Of a DNA stretch of 64,000 nt, positions 49,008 through 57,111 are shown piece after piece. The DNA is from Anaerolineales bacterium UBA2395 (GTDB taxonomy: Bacteria; Chloroflexota; Anaerolineae; Anaerolineales; Villigracilaceae): NCBI GenBank assembly GCA_002343775.1, contig DDSH01000028.1, positions 63,731-127,730 on the forward strand. Direction: 5' to 3'. The notes under the pieces are model-generated. The model was given only the letters and a program-made list of their open reading frames with translations, searched no databases and was not told the origin of the DNA. Made by a program: the position numbers and the translations under genes. Numbering within the stretch: position 1 is the first letter of the stretch; the number at the start of each line of letters is the position of its first letter.

Positions 49008-49745
49008 TCATTCAATGCCTGACATAGTACTAAGTTGAATATAGGATTTATGTACAAAAAGCACATCAGACCAACTCGCTAACTGCTTTTGGTAAGAAGT
49101 TTCATAAAAGGAAACAAGGAGAAAACCTCGATTTGTAAGATATTCGTATATTGTAGGAAAAGGTGGAAGATTTTTGTACATATCTGAAAATATAACTTCA
49201 AAATAAATCAAACCTATTTTTTGAGCGAGCATTGTAAGTTCAGCCCCCTTAAACACTTCCAAGTCAAATCCCTGAGTATCTGATTTAAGAATATCTATAT
49301 ATTCAATTTGTTCATCAAGACAGAATTGATCAATCGTTTTTACTTCGACAAACGTTTCGTTGGTTATTCTCCCCCATCCGAACTCGCTCAAGGGCAAGAA
49401 AGAACTCATATCTGAATTGAAGTTTTCCAAAAATTTTTTTTGGCCTAGCTCAGATCCTAATGCATAGTTCCACAAATGAACATTCCTTAATTTGGATGCT
49501 TTTTGGAAAAGTGTTTCAAATGTTGTAGCGCTAGGTTCAAATGAATGAATTGTGCTCAATGGAAATTGAGCACGAAATCTATCGATTGACTGTCCAACAT
49601 TTGCGCCAACGTCAAAGATAACAGGATGGTCGCTGTGAAGAAATCTCTTCATATCTTGCAGCGGATTTTCTCCCATTTTATTTGTATTAATAGGGATGAT
49701 ATCATACCCAAACTTGCGGATTAAATTTCGGAATATATGTTTCAT
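49008..49745 (-). CDS. FkbM-family methyltransferase
   Basis: A 245-residue SAM-dependent methyltransferase of the FkbM family. Motifs are VIFDVGANVGQSIDRFRAQF (motif I, SAM binding), IHSFEPSATTFETLFQKAS, WNYALGSELGQKKFL and TIDQFCLDEQIEYIDILKSD with TQGFDLEVFKGAE, which is the family's characteristic D-I-L-K-S-D-x-x-G-x-D-L-x-V-x-x-G region. It usually O-methylates sugars or exopolysaccharide intermediates; the substrate is unknown. The ribosome site is AAAGGG. It stands alone between AT-rich gaps, leftward of two further glycan genes on the same strand. Confidence 0.88.
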   Translation of the reverse strand: MKHIFRNLIRKFGYDIIPINTNKMGENPLQDMKRFLHSDHPVIFDVGANVGQSIDRFRAQFPLSTIHSFEPSATTFETLFQKASKLRNVHLWNYALGSELGQKKFLENFNSDMSSFLPLSEFGWGRITNETFVEVKTIDQFCLDEQIEYIDILKSDTQGFDLEVFKGAELTMLAQKIGLIYFEVIFSDMYKNLPPFPTIYEYLTNRGFLLVSFYETSYQKQLASWSDVLFVHKSYIQLSTMSGIE

Positions 49746-49897
49746 AGAATCACAAAGCCCTTTAATTATATGATCAATACATAGCCAATCTCAGTAATTG
49801 TTTATACTGTAAACATCCACATTAATAACAAGTTGAAATTGCGTAATTTAACTCGTTTTAGGTTCGTGATGTTTTTATAATCCAGTTATCTAACTAA

Positions 49898-51016
49898 TCA
49901 TAAGTTCTCAATCAAGGCCCTATATACCATTTTAAGATTATCCAAGGCTTTTATATGATTATCAAGCTGTTCCATCAGCCAGGCATTTCCTGCCAATGTT
50001 TGTAACGACTCGAAACGAAATAATCGGATAGCAAGTACAATGTGCAATGCATGAGTATATTTTTTTTCCATAACGGCTTCTGACAAAGATACAACATAAT
50101 ACAAATCTTTAAACATACTCTGCCGGTTACAGTAATCAAAAACCCATCGAAAAGATCGAAGTGCCGCGACAATTTCCACTTCTGATATTTTTTGTGAATC
50201 AATAAGGTTCAATAGAATTACATGAAATGTTTCCGCTATTAAGATTCGGAATAGACTATCTTTTCTCTTCTTTCTGACTAAGGCTGCCATCTGTTTGAAA
50301 TATTTATTTACAGCCAGAAAATATTTGAATGAATGGTTAGTTACTGCCAATTCGTACTCTTGCTTCCGTTGCCTATAGTAGATTATCTGCCGATCTATAT
50401 AGTCAAAGGATCTACATGAAAGCAAGTATTGAGTAAAAAAAATAAGATCTTCTCCCATTTCCCCTTCAATGAAACTTATTTTTTTTTCATTTATAATACG
50501 TTTTCTATAAATCTTGTTACTAAAATGCGACCTCAACTTGAAAGCATTTTCTAGTTCGTCAGGCAAAGTGAAACTACTACTTGTTATGTCTTGATACTGA
50601 GGTGTTTTGGGGATAATGGTAGTGCCATCTTCGTTAACAATCGAATGATACCCAGAAACCAAATCAGATTTTTTCCGCACAACCTCTTTAAACAGAATCT
50701 CACAGGCAGTCTCCTCAAGCCAATCATCTCCATCAAGGAATATATAATAATCAGCAACTGCATGTTTCATCCCTATATTTCTAGGTTTCCCCCCAGTACC
50801 ACTATTTTCCTTCGAGCATATTGCGACAATGTTCGGATATACAGAAGCGTATTGTTTAATTATTTCTGGACTGCCATCTGTAGAAAAATCATCAACAAAT
50901 ATAATCTGAAGATTATTAAAACCAATCGTTTGGCTAAGCAAAGAGTTTAATGTTTGAGAAAGATATTTTTCATTATTGTAAACAGGAATGATAATACTAA
51001 TTTTATACTTTATCAT
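49898..51016 (-). CDS. GT2-family glycosyltransferase
   Basis: A 372-residue GT-A enzyme with a long helical C-terminal part. Motifs are KISIIIPVYNNEKYLSQTLN, LQIIFVDDFSTDGSPEII, SGTGGKPRNIGMKHAVADY, YYIFLDGDDWLEETACEILF (D-x-D-type motif) and a middle GEDLIFFTQYLLS region. The C-terminal 120 residues (about 250-372) contain helices and a conserved-looking Leu-rich end. Similar architecture is found in teichoic-acid or wall-glycan polymerases, but the sugar is unknown. The ATG is 13 bases after the upstream FkbM-type gene, so the two are probably cotranscribed. Confidence 0.85.
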   Translation of the reverse strand: MIKYKISIIIPVYNNEKYLSQTLNSLLSQTIGFNNLQIIFVDDFSTDGSPEIIKQYASVYPNIVAICSKENSGTGGKPRNIGMKHAVADYYIFLDGDDWLEETACEILFKEVVRKKSDLVSGYHSIVNEDGTTIIPKTPQYQDITSSSFTLPDELENAFKLRSHFSNKIYRKRIINEKKISFIEGEMGEDLIFFTQYLLSCRSFDYIDRQIIYYRQRKQEYELAVTNHSFKYFLAVNKYFKQMAALVRKKRKDSLFRILIAETFHVILLNLIDSQKISEVEIVAALRSFRWVFDYCNRQSMFKDLYYVVSLSEAVMEKKYTHALHIVLAIRLFRFESLQTLAGNAWLMEQLDNHIKALDNLKMVYRALIENL

Positions 51017-51028
51017 AAAGCGAATAAC

Positions 51029-52309
51029 CTATCTTTTAAATTTCTTTATCAAAGAACTTACTACTCCTAAAATCCGTTTATTATCTTTAGATTCATGTTT
51101 ATTTTTCAATTGGGACTGCAGGGTCTCAATCACTTTCTGATTCTCATTTAACTGTTTCTGGAACCAACGTATTGCTCCTTCGAGTTGATCAATGTATGTA
51201 TCCCGTACTTTTATCATATTAAAGGTATTATTGTCTCTTATCCTAACCGCAAGCGAAGTCTGCGCCAAATAGGATTTTATAAAAGGATCTTCAACAATAA
51301 AGGAACCTCTATCAGGTGAAGTAGCATACAAAACAGTTTCAAAACGGGCAAAAGTGGAGTGGTGCCGTAAGGTAAAAGAATAAGCTGGGTTCATTGAGTA
51401 AATAAGCTTCGCTATTTTCCATAAGTGGTCTGGAAAATGATAAACACAAATGGCAAGTGTAGGTGCTTCCTCGATAATGTGCTTTCTTGCACCTTCAAGA
51501 GCAAGCATTTCCGCACCTTCGATATCCATCTTAATAAAAGAGACCCGTTCAAGGATATCCTCATCAAGACTTACAGATTCAATCTTTAATCTGCCATTTT
51601 CATCTATTGCATTGGAACCAGGCAAGGCATTTTCTTGAAAATTCAACCACCCATGTTTGTTTGATACAATAACTTGTCGGACGGAAATTCTCCCGTCATT
51701 ATATAATGGGGTGAGATTCTCATTGCACTTTTTAAAGCTTTCTGGAAATGCCTCATAAGCATATATTCTTTTATAAAAAGGGTTTTTTAGTGCATATTCA
51801 ATAATAGAATCGCCTATAAAAGCTCCACAATCAACAAGTATCTCCCCATTTAGAAACGACACATTTTTTTCATCAAAATATTGGGTTTCATTAGAAAAAG
51901 CTGCTCTTAAGTGTTCTTTTGACAAAGTTAGACGTGAATAGAATAGATTAAAAAAAACATCCTTGCTTTTTTGGTCCTTTAATAAATTATTAAACAACCA
52001 TATATATTCATCAATGTTTTCTTTAGCATCTCGAATGTATTCTTCCCAATTAATTTCAAGCCCTCCCCTAATAAAATTTTTGATCTCATCATAGGCTGAC
52101 TGAAATTGCTCACTGCTACTTATGGAAAAAACCTCCGGAAGTCCATTTAATTTCCGTTGATAATTCAGAAGGTTACATTTGAGTTGTTCAAGTGAATTCC
52201 TGTCAACATACTTAAAAATGTCGTCGACAGAATGCGCTGATTCAAGCTGACTCAAACCAGACATTGATCCTAAATTATTGTTCGTATCTTGCTCTTCGGA
52301 AACTGCCAT
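51029..52309 (-). CDS. FkbM-family methyltransferase with N- and C-terminal extensions
   Basis: A 426-residue protein. The N-terminal part (about 1-140) is helical and unfamiliar; the central FkbM methyltransferase domain (about 155-335) has ILVDCGAFIGDSIIEYAL (motif I), IYAYEAFPESFKKCNENLTP, VIVSNKHGWLNFQEN, RVSFIKMDIEGAEMLALEGA and IIEEAPTLAICVYHFPDHLW. The C-terminal 70 residues are charged and coiled-coil-like (LEGAIRWFQKQLNENQKVIE) with a basic end. It probably methylates a glycan sugar and may oligomerise through its tail. It has a clear GGAAG ribosome site and lies downstream of the GT2-GT4 fusion gene. Confidence 0.85.
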   Translation of the reverse strand: MAVSEEQDTNNNLGSMSGLSQLESAHSVDDIFKYVDRNSLEQLKCNLLNYQRKLNGLPEVFSISSSEQFQSAYDEIKNFIRGGLEINWEEYIRDAKENIDEYIWLFNNLLKDQKSKDVFFNLFYSRLTLSKEHLRAAFSNETQYFDEKNVSFLNGEILVDCGAFIGDSIIEYALKNPFYKRIYAYEAFPESFKKCNENLTPLYNDGRISVRQVIVSNKHGWLNFQENALPGSNAIDENGRLKIESVSLDEDILERVSFIKMDIEGAEMLALEGARKHIIEEAPTLAICVYHFPDHLWKIAKLIYSMNPAYSFTLRHHSTFARFETVLYATSPDRGSFIVEDPFIKSYLAQTSLAVRIRDNNTFNMIKVRDTYIDQLEGAIRWFQKQLNENQKVIETLQSQLKNKHESKDNKRILGVVSSLIKKFKR

Positions 52310-52360
52310 TTCAATATCTTCCTTATCATATATGATATGTTTGAAAAATTTACCAAGACA

Positions 52361-54526
52361 TCACACAGTATATCCTATTGAATAATATATTTTCTGAATT
52401 GTTTTGACCCATTGCTTATTATTCGCATTCATTTTGATGGTTTGGAAGTTAATCCCCGCTGCCGTATCCACCAATTCATCATCGGCTATTACACGACGTA
52501 TCGCACGTTCCACAGCTACAGGGTCATCCGGAGGAATAAGTATCGCCGTTTTTCCATCAACAACCCATGCATCGGTGTCTGCTGTATTTGTTTGGATGGG
52601 AAATGCTCCATAAGCCAATGCCTCTAAAAACGAGGCAGGTGTACCATCGCTAAAACTACAACCAATATATATCTTCGAGCGGCAAAACATGTTTATTATG
52701 TCTTCATAAGAACCATATGGGATGACCTTAATTTTCAGGCCAGAATCAAAGGCATATACACTTAACAACTCAGTGCTCATTTCTAAAGAAAACACATTTA
52801 TTGTATAGTCTTGCAAAACATCTTTTGCCCTAACAATACCACTAATTGCGTTTCTGAATCTTCCTACCCCATGATCATACCCTTTAACTGCAATTTCTTT
52901 ACGCAAAGAAGGCTTTAATAATTTTAAGCTCTTTATTTTTTCAATATCAAATCCCCCAGTTGCTGGCATGGGCTCGATAAACTTACCCTTATATCCTAGA
53001 TTCTTTACCAGAATCTGATCCCTTTTTCCTTCACTAATAAAATAGTCTACGTAAGACAAAAATTCTATCAATATCTCTTTTTGGCCGGAGATTCTTTCCC
53101 ATAAATATATATCACTCCCCCACACAGAATGTACCCAAATCGGAAATTTTTCCAGCCAGTTTTTTCTCAAATTCATTAACATATAACCAGAGGTTTGTGT
53201 ATGAAGTGTGTGGATGATATCTGGCTGAAATTCCTTTATAACGGCCTCAAGCGATTCTTGCTTATCCACGCTCTCTATGGAACCAAAATCCAGCCCATCC
53301 CTTGGACCAAAACTGTTATTTTTAATCTGAATTGTTGTTTGTTTAGGACGCAATAATATCTTCAATACGGTTTTGAGGTAAACTAAAATGGTTTTAAATT
53401 TCGATGTTCTTACATATGCGCCGTGGCCGAAAGTCCCATTTCGCATCAGGCGCATTGTATGTACAGGGTGAAGTACAAGTTCAAATAAAAACTTCAAATA
53501 TACTTTTTTTGCATCCAGATTGTTATTTGTGCTCCGATTGCTGGAGTCCCTTAATAATGAGTAAACTTTTATTTTATCGAGGGAATTAAAAAGGGTCGGT
53601 TTTTCTGGGATACGATAGCTTGAATAAAGTTGCACTATATGATGATTTGCTTTTAACACAGCCTGTATCCATTGATAACTATGAATACTGTTTTCCATTG
53701 CAATAAATAAAATCTTCAACGGCCGACCTTTGCAAGGTGTGATTACATCAGTATATTTTAACTCCAATTCATGATCTAGGTCTGTTAATAGGTTGGCATA
53801 TTCAACAGCAAAGCTACGCTGTTTTTCCTTGCTTTCATTTCCAAACCACACCCCATTCACGTGTCGCTGATATACCGCCATTACTTCGTCAATTACACCG
53901 ATCTTACCCTTATCTGCGTGTAGTAAATGTAAAACCAGATCACCAATTTGATAGTCTTTCATCCAGTCTAGATTTTTATTTTTTAAACTCCAACGATACA
54001 TTACTGTTAATGAACCGATCGGGTTCACAGGAAAAATATCTTTAATCGTTAAGTAACCTCTGCGTTTTACATCTTCAGAAACAAAGTCCCAAGGTGTAAT
54101 GATCTTATCCTGCACGGAATTGTCAATATAGGTTTGACGAAACGGGTGGCAACACATTGAAAAATCAGGATTGTTATCTAAAAAATCAACCTGTTTCTGT
54201 AATTTAAATTCATCAGTCCAATAATCGTCTCCATCACAAATGGCTAGATATTGCCCCTTTGCTCTGGATAGGGCATTAACATAATTAGGCAAAGAACCTA
54301 TATTTTTCTTTCTCAAGATAGGTTTTATAATATTTGGATATTTTTTGGCGTATTTAGTAATGATTGAACGGCTATTATCATCAGAACAATCGTCCGCTAT
54401 AATTGCCTCAAAAGTAAAATTCGTTTTCTGAGACACAAAACCATCCATGGCTTTTGATATAAAAGAGCCATGATTAAAAGTAATGCAAACGATAGATACT
54501 TTAGGTTTATTTGATTTTGTGTTCAT
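52361..54526 (-). CDS. Two-domain glycosyltransferase: GT2 fused to GT4
   Basis: A 721-residue bifunctional enzyme. Residues 1-260 are a GT2 domain: VSIVCITFNHGSFISKAMDG, EAIIADDCSDDNSRSII and GQYLAICDGDDYWTDEFKLQ (nucleotide-sugar D-D motif). After a linker, residues 265-720 are GT4-like: ILFIAMENSIHSYQWIQAVL, IIHTLHTQTSGYMLM, WVHSVWGSDIYLWE and GCSFSDGTPASFLEALAYGA with donor-binding E, then ADTDAWVVDGKTAILIPP. Two different sugars may be added in sequence. The ATG at 54526 has a GGGA run upstream; a TTG at 54541 is possible. It is the first gene after the IS remnants and the promoter side of the small operon. Confidence 0.85.
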   Translation of the reverse strand: MNTKSNKPKVSIVCITFNHGSFISKAMDGFVSQKTNFTFEAIIADDCSDDNSRSIITKYAKKYPNIIKPILRKKNIGSLPNYVNALSRAKGQYLAICDGDDYWTDEFKLQKQVDFLDNNPDFSMCCHPFRQTYIDNSVQDKIITPWDFVSEDVKRRGYLTIKDIFPVNPIGSLTVMYRWSLKNKNLDWMKDYQIGDLVLHLLHADKGKIGVIDEVMAVYQRHVNGVWFGNESKEKQRSFAVEYANLLTDLDHELELKYTDVITPCKGRPLKILFIAMENSIHSYQWIQAVLKANHHIVQLYSSYRIPEKPTLFNSLDKIKVYSLLRDSSNRSTNNNLDAKKVYLKFLFELVLHPVHTMRLMRNGTFGHGAYVRTSKFKTILVYLKTVLKILLRPKQTTIQIKNNSFGPRDGLDFGSIESVDKQESLEAVIKEFQPDIIHTLHTQTSGYMLMNLRKNWLEKFPIWVHSVWGSDIYLWERISGQKEILIEFLSYVDYFISEGKRDQILVKNLGYKGKFIEPMPATGGFDIEKIKSLKLLKPSLRKEIAVKGYDHGVGRFRNAISGIVRAKDVLQDYTINVFSLEMSTELLSVYAFDSGLKIKVIPYGSYEDIINMFCRSKIYIGCSFSDGTPASFLEALAYGAFPIQTNTADTDAWVVDGKTAILIPPDDPVAVERAIRRVIADDELVDTAAGINFQTIKMNANNKQWVKTIQKIYYSIGYTV

Positions 54527-54705
54527 ATGAAATTTTCCCAACTCAATTAGTTATTGAATGAAATTATAATACCATAAAATTAATCCACAATTTTCACAGC
54601 ATTCAAGCAAACCTATCCTAAAGTCTTGCCGGAAATATCTGGCTAGTGTTGAATATTGTGAAGTTCATAGACCAAGGAATTTCAGAATGGAGTAACACAT
54701 TCTGA

Positions 54706-54790
54706 AAGAAGCAGTCGTGACATCTGAAGGACCTGGGAGAAGAGAATCGGCAGTTGAACAGATACATGCAAATTTGAGCCTAGCGGTATG
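54706..54790 (+). pseudogene. Fragment of an IS3-family OrfA
   Basis: In short reading frames separated by shifts the text keeps LKDLGEENRQLN (54724 onward) and IHANLSL, which fit the C-terminal coiled part of IS3 OrfA, typically L-K-x-L-E-E-E-N-x-x-L-K-x-x-x-A-x-L-S-L. The rest of the element is missing and the fragment ends at the left inverted repeat of the IS630 element, so an IS630 insertion cut into or landed beside an older IS3 remnant. Confidence 0.45.
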
Positions 54791-54841
54791 TATGACAAGT
54801 AATTTAACATAGTCGTAGCACCTTAATAAACCGTATACTTC

Positions 54842-54870
54842 ATGCGCATTTTCCTTGGAGGAATGCGCAT
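54842..54870 (+). promoter_or_regulatory. Hairpin that masks the transposase ribosome site
   Basis: The arms ATGCGCATT and AATGCGCAT pair perfectly around TTCCTTGGAGG, so the GGAGG ribosome site lies in the inner stem or loop and the start codon is in the 3' arm. Transcripts entering from outside would form this hairpin and hide the start, as known for other insertion sequences. Confidence 0.6.
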
Positions 54871-55760
54871 GAGAAGTCGCAAACCCAAAACCATCAAAAT
54901 TTCACACACGGATCAACAAGAACTAAAGTGGTTGATTAGCGATGGACGAACCCAACAACGAGTGGTTCGGCGAGCACAAGTTTTGTTGGCGATGAGAAGC
55001 CAGAAGACCGTGATAGATGAATTATGTCAGAAGGTTCAAATGACACGCGTTGGTATTTGGTATCTCTGTCGCCGACATGAGAAAGTCGGATTAAATGCTA
55101 TTTATGATGCGGCACGTTCTGGTCGTCCACGTGAGATTTCAGCGCTTGAACGAGTCGCCATAGAACAATATGAAAGGATCGAAACGCTCAAGGCGCAAAA
55201 CGAAATCGCTTTGGCGTTGGATGAGAAGCCCAATATCCAAGCTTTGCAATGATCTCGTCCAACCCAGCCCATGCGTATTGGACAAATTGAACGACACGAG
55301 TTTGAGTATGTACGGCATGGTGTCGTCAATTTCCTTGCCTTACTCAACCTTTACAATGGCAAAATCCGCAGTTGCTGTTTAGAGAAAAACGACAGCGAGC
55401 ATCTTTGTAAATCTTTACCTGCTCTACTGCAACCCTTTCACTCTTTCAACTGAGTGCATCTGATTTTGGATGGAGGACCCAGCCATGTTTCTGCCGCAAC
55501 GAACTCGTTCCTAAAAACTCGTTATGGGGACTGGTTGCGAGTAGTTCCTACTCCAGCACATTCTTCCTAGCTCAATCAGGCAGAAATTCTTCTGAAGTGT
55601 TTTGAAGTTCGGTACTTACAACGCGGCAACTGGACAAGTCACCAACACTTGATTGATCAATTACAGCCAGCACAATCGCTTATGGGCTTATCCCATCAAT
55701 TGGTCATGGACACGTCGCGACCTTCGCGAATGGGCTGAGAAAAAATCGACAGGACTATGT
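54869..55760 (+). pseudogene. Broken IS630-family transposase gene
   Basis: An N-terminal helix-turn-helix region (KPKTIKISHTDQQELKWLIS, then RVVRRAQVLLAMRS, MTRVGIWYLCRRHEKVG and DAARSGRPREISALERVA) is in one frame. Then about 80 codons expected before the first catalytic Asp region are missing, as the text jumps to NEIALALDEKPNIQAL. A stop at 55250 and later shifts separate further recognisable parts: YVRHGVVNFLALLNLYNGK, LILDGGPSHVS (second Asp), VVPTPAHSSWLNQAE (Glu region) and LQRGNWTSHQHLIDQLQ. The gene cannot make an active transposase. Confidence 0.8.
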
Positions 55761-55770
55761 TAAATTACTT

Positions 55771-56072
55771 TGCAAACGCACCACTAGTACATGCGATGTT
55801 TATAGATATTATTGAAAAAAACTCTCAAATCAGTAGAGTAGCGAGAGCGGGGAAAGTACGCAATCGCCAAACATAAGTTAAACGTATTTACTTTTAATCT
55901 AGATTATTTTTCATATTTCACCCTTTCGATGCGAAAAAGAATTTGCTTTAATGGATGACTGCATTGTCTTTCCGGGTGGTCGGCGGAAATAAATTTTACT
56001 AGATGTTATGCAAGGCAGTGTTCTGCCGCCAAGGGCGGAAGCTTGAACTTTTTTTTCCAACCGCTATAACGT
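55771..56072. other. Intergenic region without recognisable gene
   Basis: About 300 bases between the IS630 remnant and the methyltransferase gene. A short GC hairpin (TTCTGCCGCC / GGGCGGAA near 56020-56040) lies just before the methyltransferase end on the minus strand and could weakly terminate it. Nothing else is seen. Confidence 0.4.
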
Positions 56073-56852
56073 CTACTTAGCCCTGGAAACAAGGCTGTCT
56101 GCGATCATTGACCTTGTCCATAACCCCATCTTTTTTATTTTCTTCACAGGCGTGTCGGGCGTCCAATCCTCAACATATAAAACCGGCTTACATAGATTAA
56201 AGGGCGGCAATTCCAAATTTAGTAAGCGAGCACCGCCTGTCACAATATCAAAATTCTTTGTGCAATTCGTATGTACAGATGTAAATATGTACTCAATATC
56301 GCTTCGCAGAAAATTATCAAGTGTCTTAAATATATCTGCATACGAAAAATGGAACAAGCAGTCACGGCACATCCATAGATCTGCCTGCGGCAGGACTTCA
56401 TTGATGATATCCAAAGAAATAAATGCTGTCCGATCGTTCGAATAGCGCGACTGATTTTGGCGTATTAATTCATCAACAATATCCCCGCCAATGTATTCCA
56501 CTTGAGCGGGGAGTTCCATTTTCCTGAACCAATGGAAATCTCCACAAGGAGCATCCAGGATCTTTAAAATTTTATATTCTTCCAGAAGTTTTGGGATCTC
56601 TCTTCGAATATTTTCTGTGTACTCAAGAGTTGACCCCCCGCCAGAAACGGTCTCAGGATTTGCCCAGAAATTCTCATGATAGTAATTCGTAAACAGTTCC
56701 TTTGGCGTCAGGTTCGTGTATTTCGCTGTTTGACCTGGAGGGTTTGAGCCGTTTCTAAGCTCAACGATCTTTTCAAGAAGGACATGTCCTTTGGGAAAAA
56801 GCAATATTATGTTCTTCAGTATATTTTTAATCCCTCGAAAAATTTTACTCAT
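56073..56852 (-). CDS. Class I SAM-dependent methyltransferase
   Basis: A 259-residue methyltransferase. The N-terminus has a hydrophobic/basic stretch, and the domain core has ILKILDAPCGDFHWFRKME (motif I with D-A-P-C-G-D), VEYIGGDIVDELIRQNQSRY, TAFISLDIINEVLPQADLWM, then CRDCLFHFSYADIFKTLDNF and TNCTKNFDIVTGGARLLNLE. It looks like a glycan or sugar methyltransferase of the class found in LPS and surface polysaccharide clusters; the substrate is not known. AAGGA precedes the ATG at a good distance. It is separated from the other glycan genes by the IS remnants. Confidence 0.82.
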   Translation of the reverse strand: MSKIFRGIKNILKNIILLFPKGHVLLEKIVELRNGSNPPGQTAKYTNLTPKELFTNYYHENFWANPETVSGGGSTLEYTENIRREIPKLLEEYKILKILDAPCGDFHWFRKMELPAQVEYIGGDIVDELIRQNQSRYSNDRTAFISLDIINEVLPQADLWMCRDCLFHFSYADIFKTLDNFLRSDIEYIFTSVHTNCTKNFDIVTGGARLLNLELPPFNLCKPVLYVEDWTPDTPVKKIKKMGLWTRSMIADSLVSRAK

Positions 56853-56937
56853 ATTTGATTCCTTGAGATGATAACAGGGGTAAAAGATTGGAATGCGATA
56901 ACCGTTCGACCAGGCTTTATGGAACGCATCATATCAA

Positions 56938-57070
56938 AAATACCGTGCCGCCCTCCCCAAAAAAGATCGGGACGATGGAGGGGCGCTTCTTTCCAACAGA
57001 AGGGTCTCTGACATTAGGCGTGAGACCCTTCGCTTCGCTCACGCGTGCCTGCGCACAGTGCAGAGCAGCA
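56938..57070. repeat. Composite hairpin element between methyltransferase and protease genes
   Basis: Two hairpins follow each other: CCGCCCTCC / GGAGGGGCG around a 25-base loop, and AAGGGTCTC / GAGACCCTT around TGACATTAGGCGT, followed by CGCTTCGCTCACGCG. The second half shares GAGAC-x-CTTCGCT with the 43203-43304 repeat. No protein coding is likely. Confidence 0.5.
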
Positions 57071-57089
57071 TTTTGAGACCTATTCTAAC

Positions 57090-57108
57090 AAAAGCGATAT
57101 TCGCTTTT
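57090..57108 (-). terminator. Short terminator-like hairpin after the protease gene
   Basis: Eight-base arms AAAAGCGA and complement with a three-base loop, ending in TTTTG on the minus strand just after the stop. Low GC, hence weak. Confidence 0.45.
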
Positions 57109-57111
57109 GCC

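Larger units (their letters stand above)
54797..55770 (+). mobile_element. Decayed IS630-family insertion sequence
   Basis: An 18-base sequence AAGTAATTTAACATAGTC at 54797-54814 recurs as its perfect complement at 55753-55770, giving terminal inverted repeats. Between them lies a degraded transposase. The element is about 970 bases long. Target-site duplication could not be read confidently. It sits in the AT-rich glycan island next to an IS3 fragment. Confidence 0.85.
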
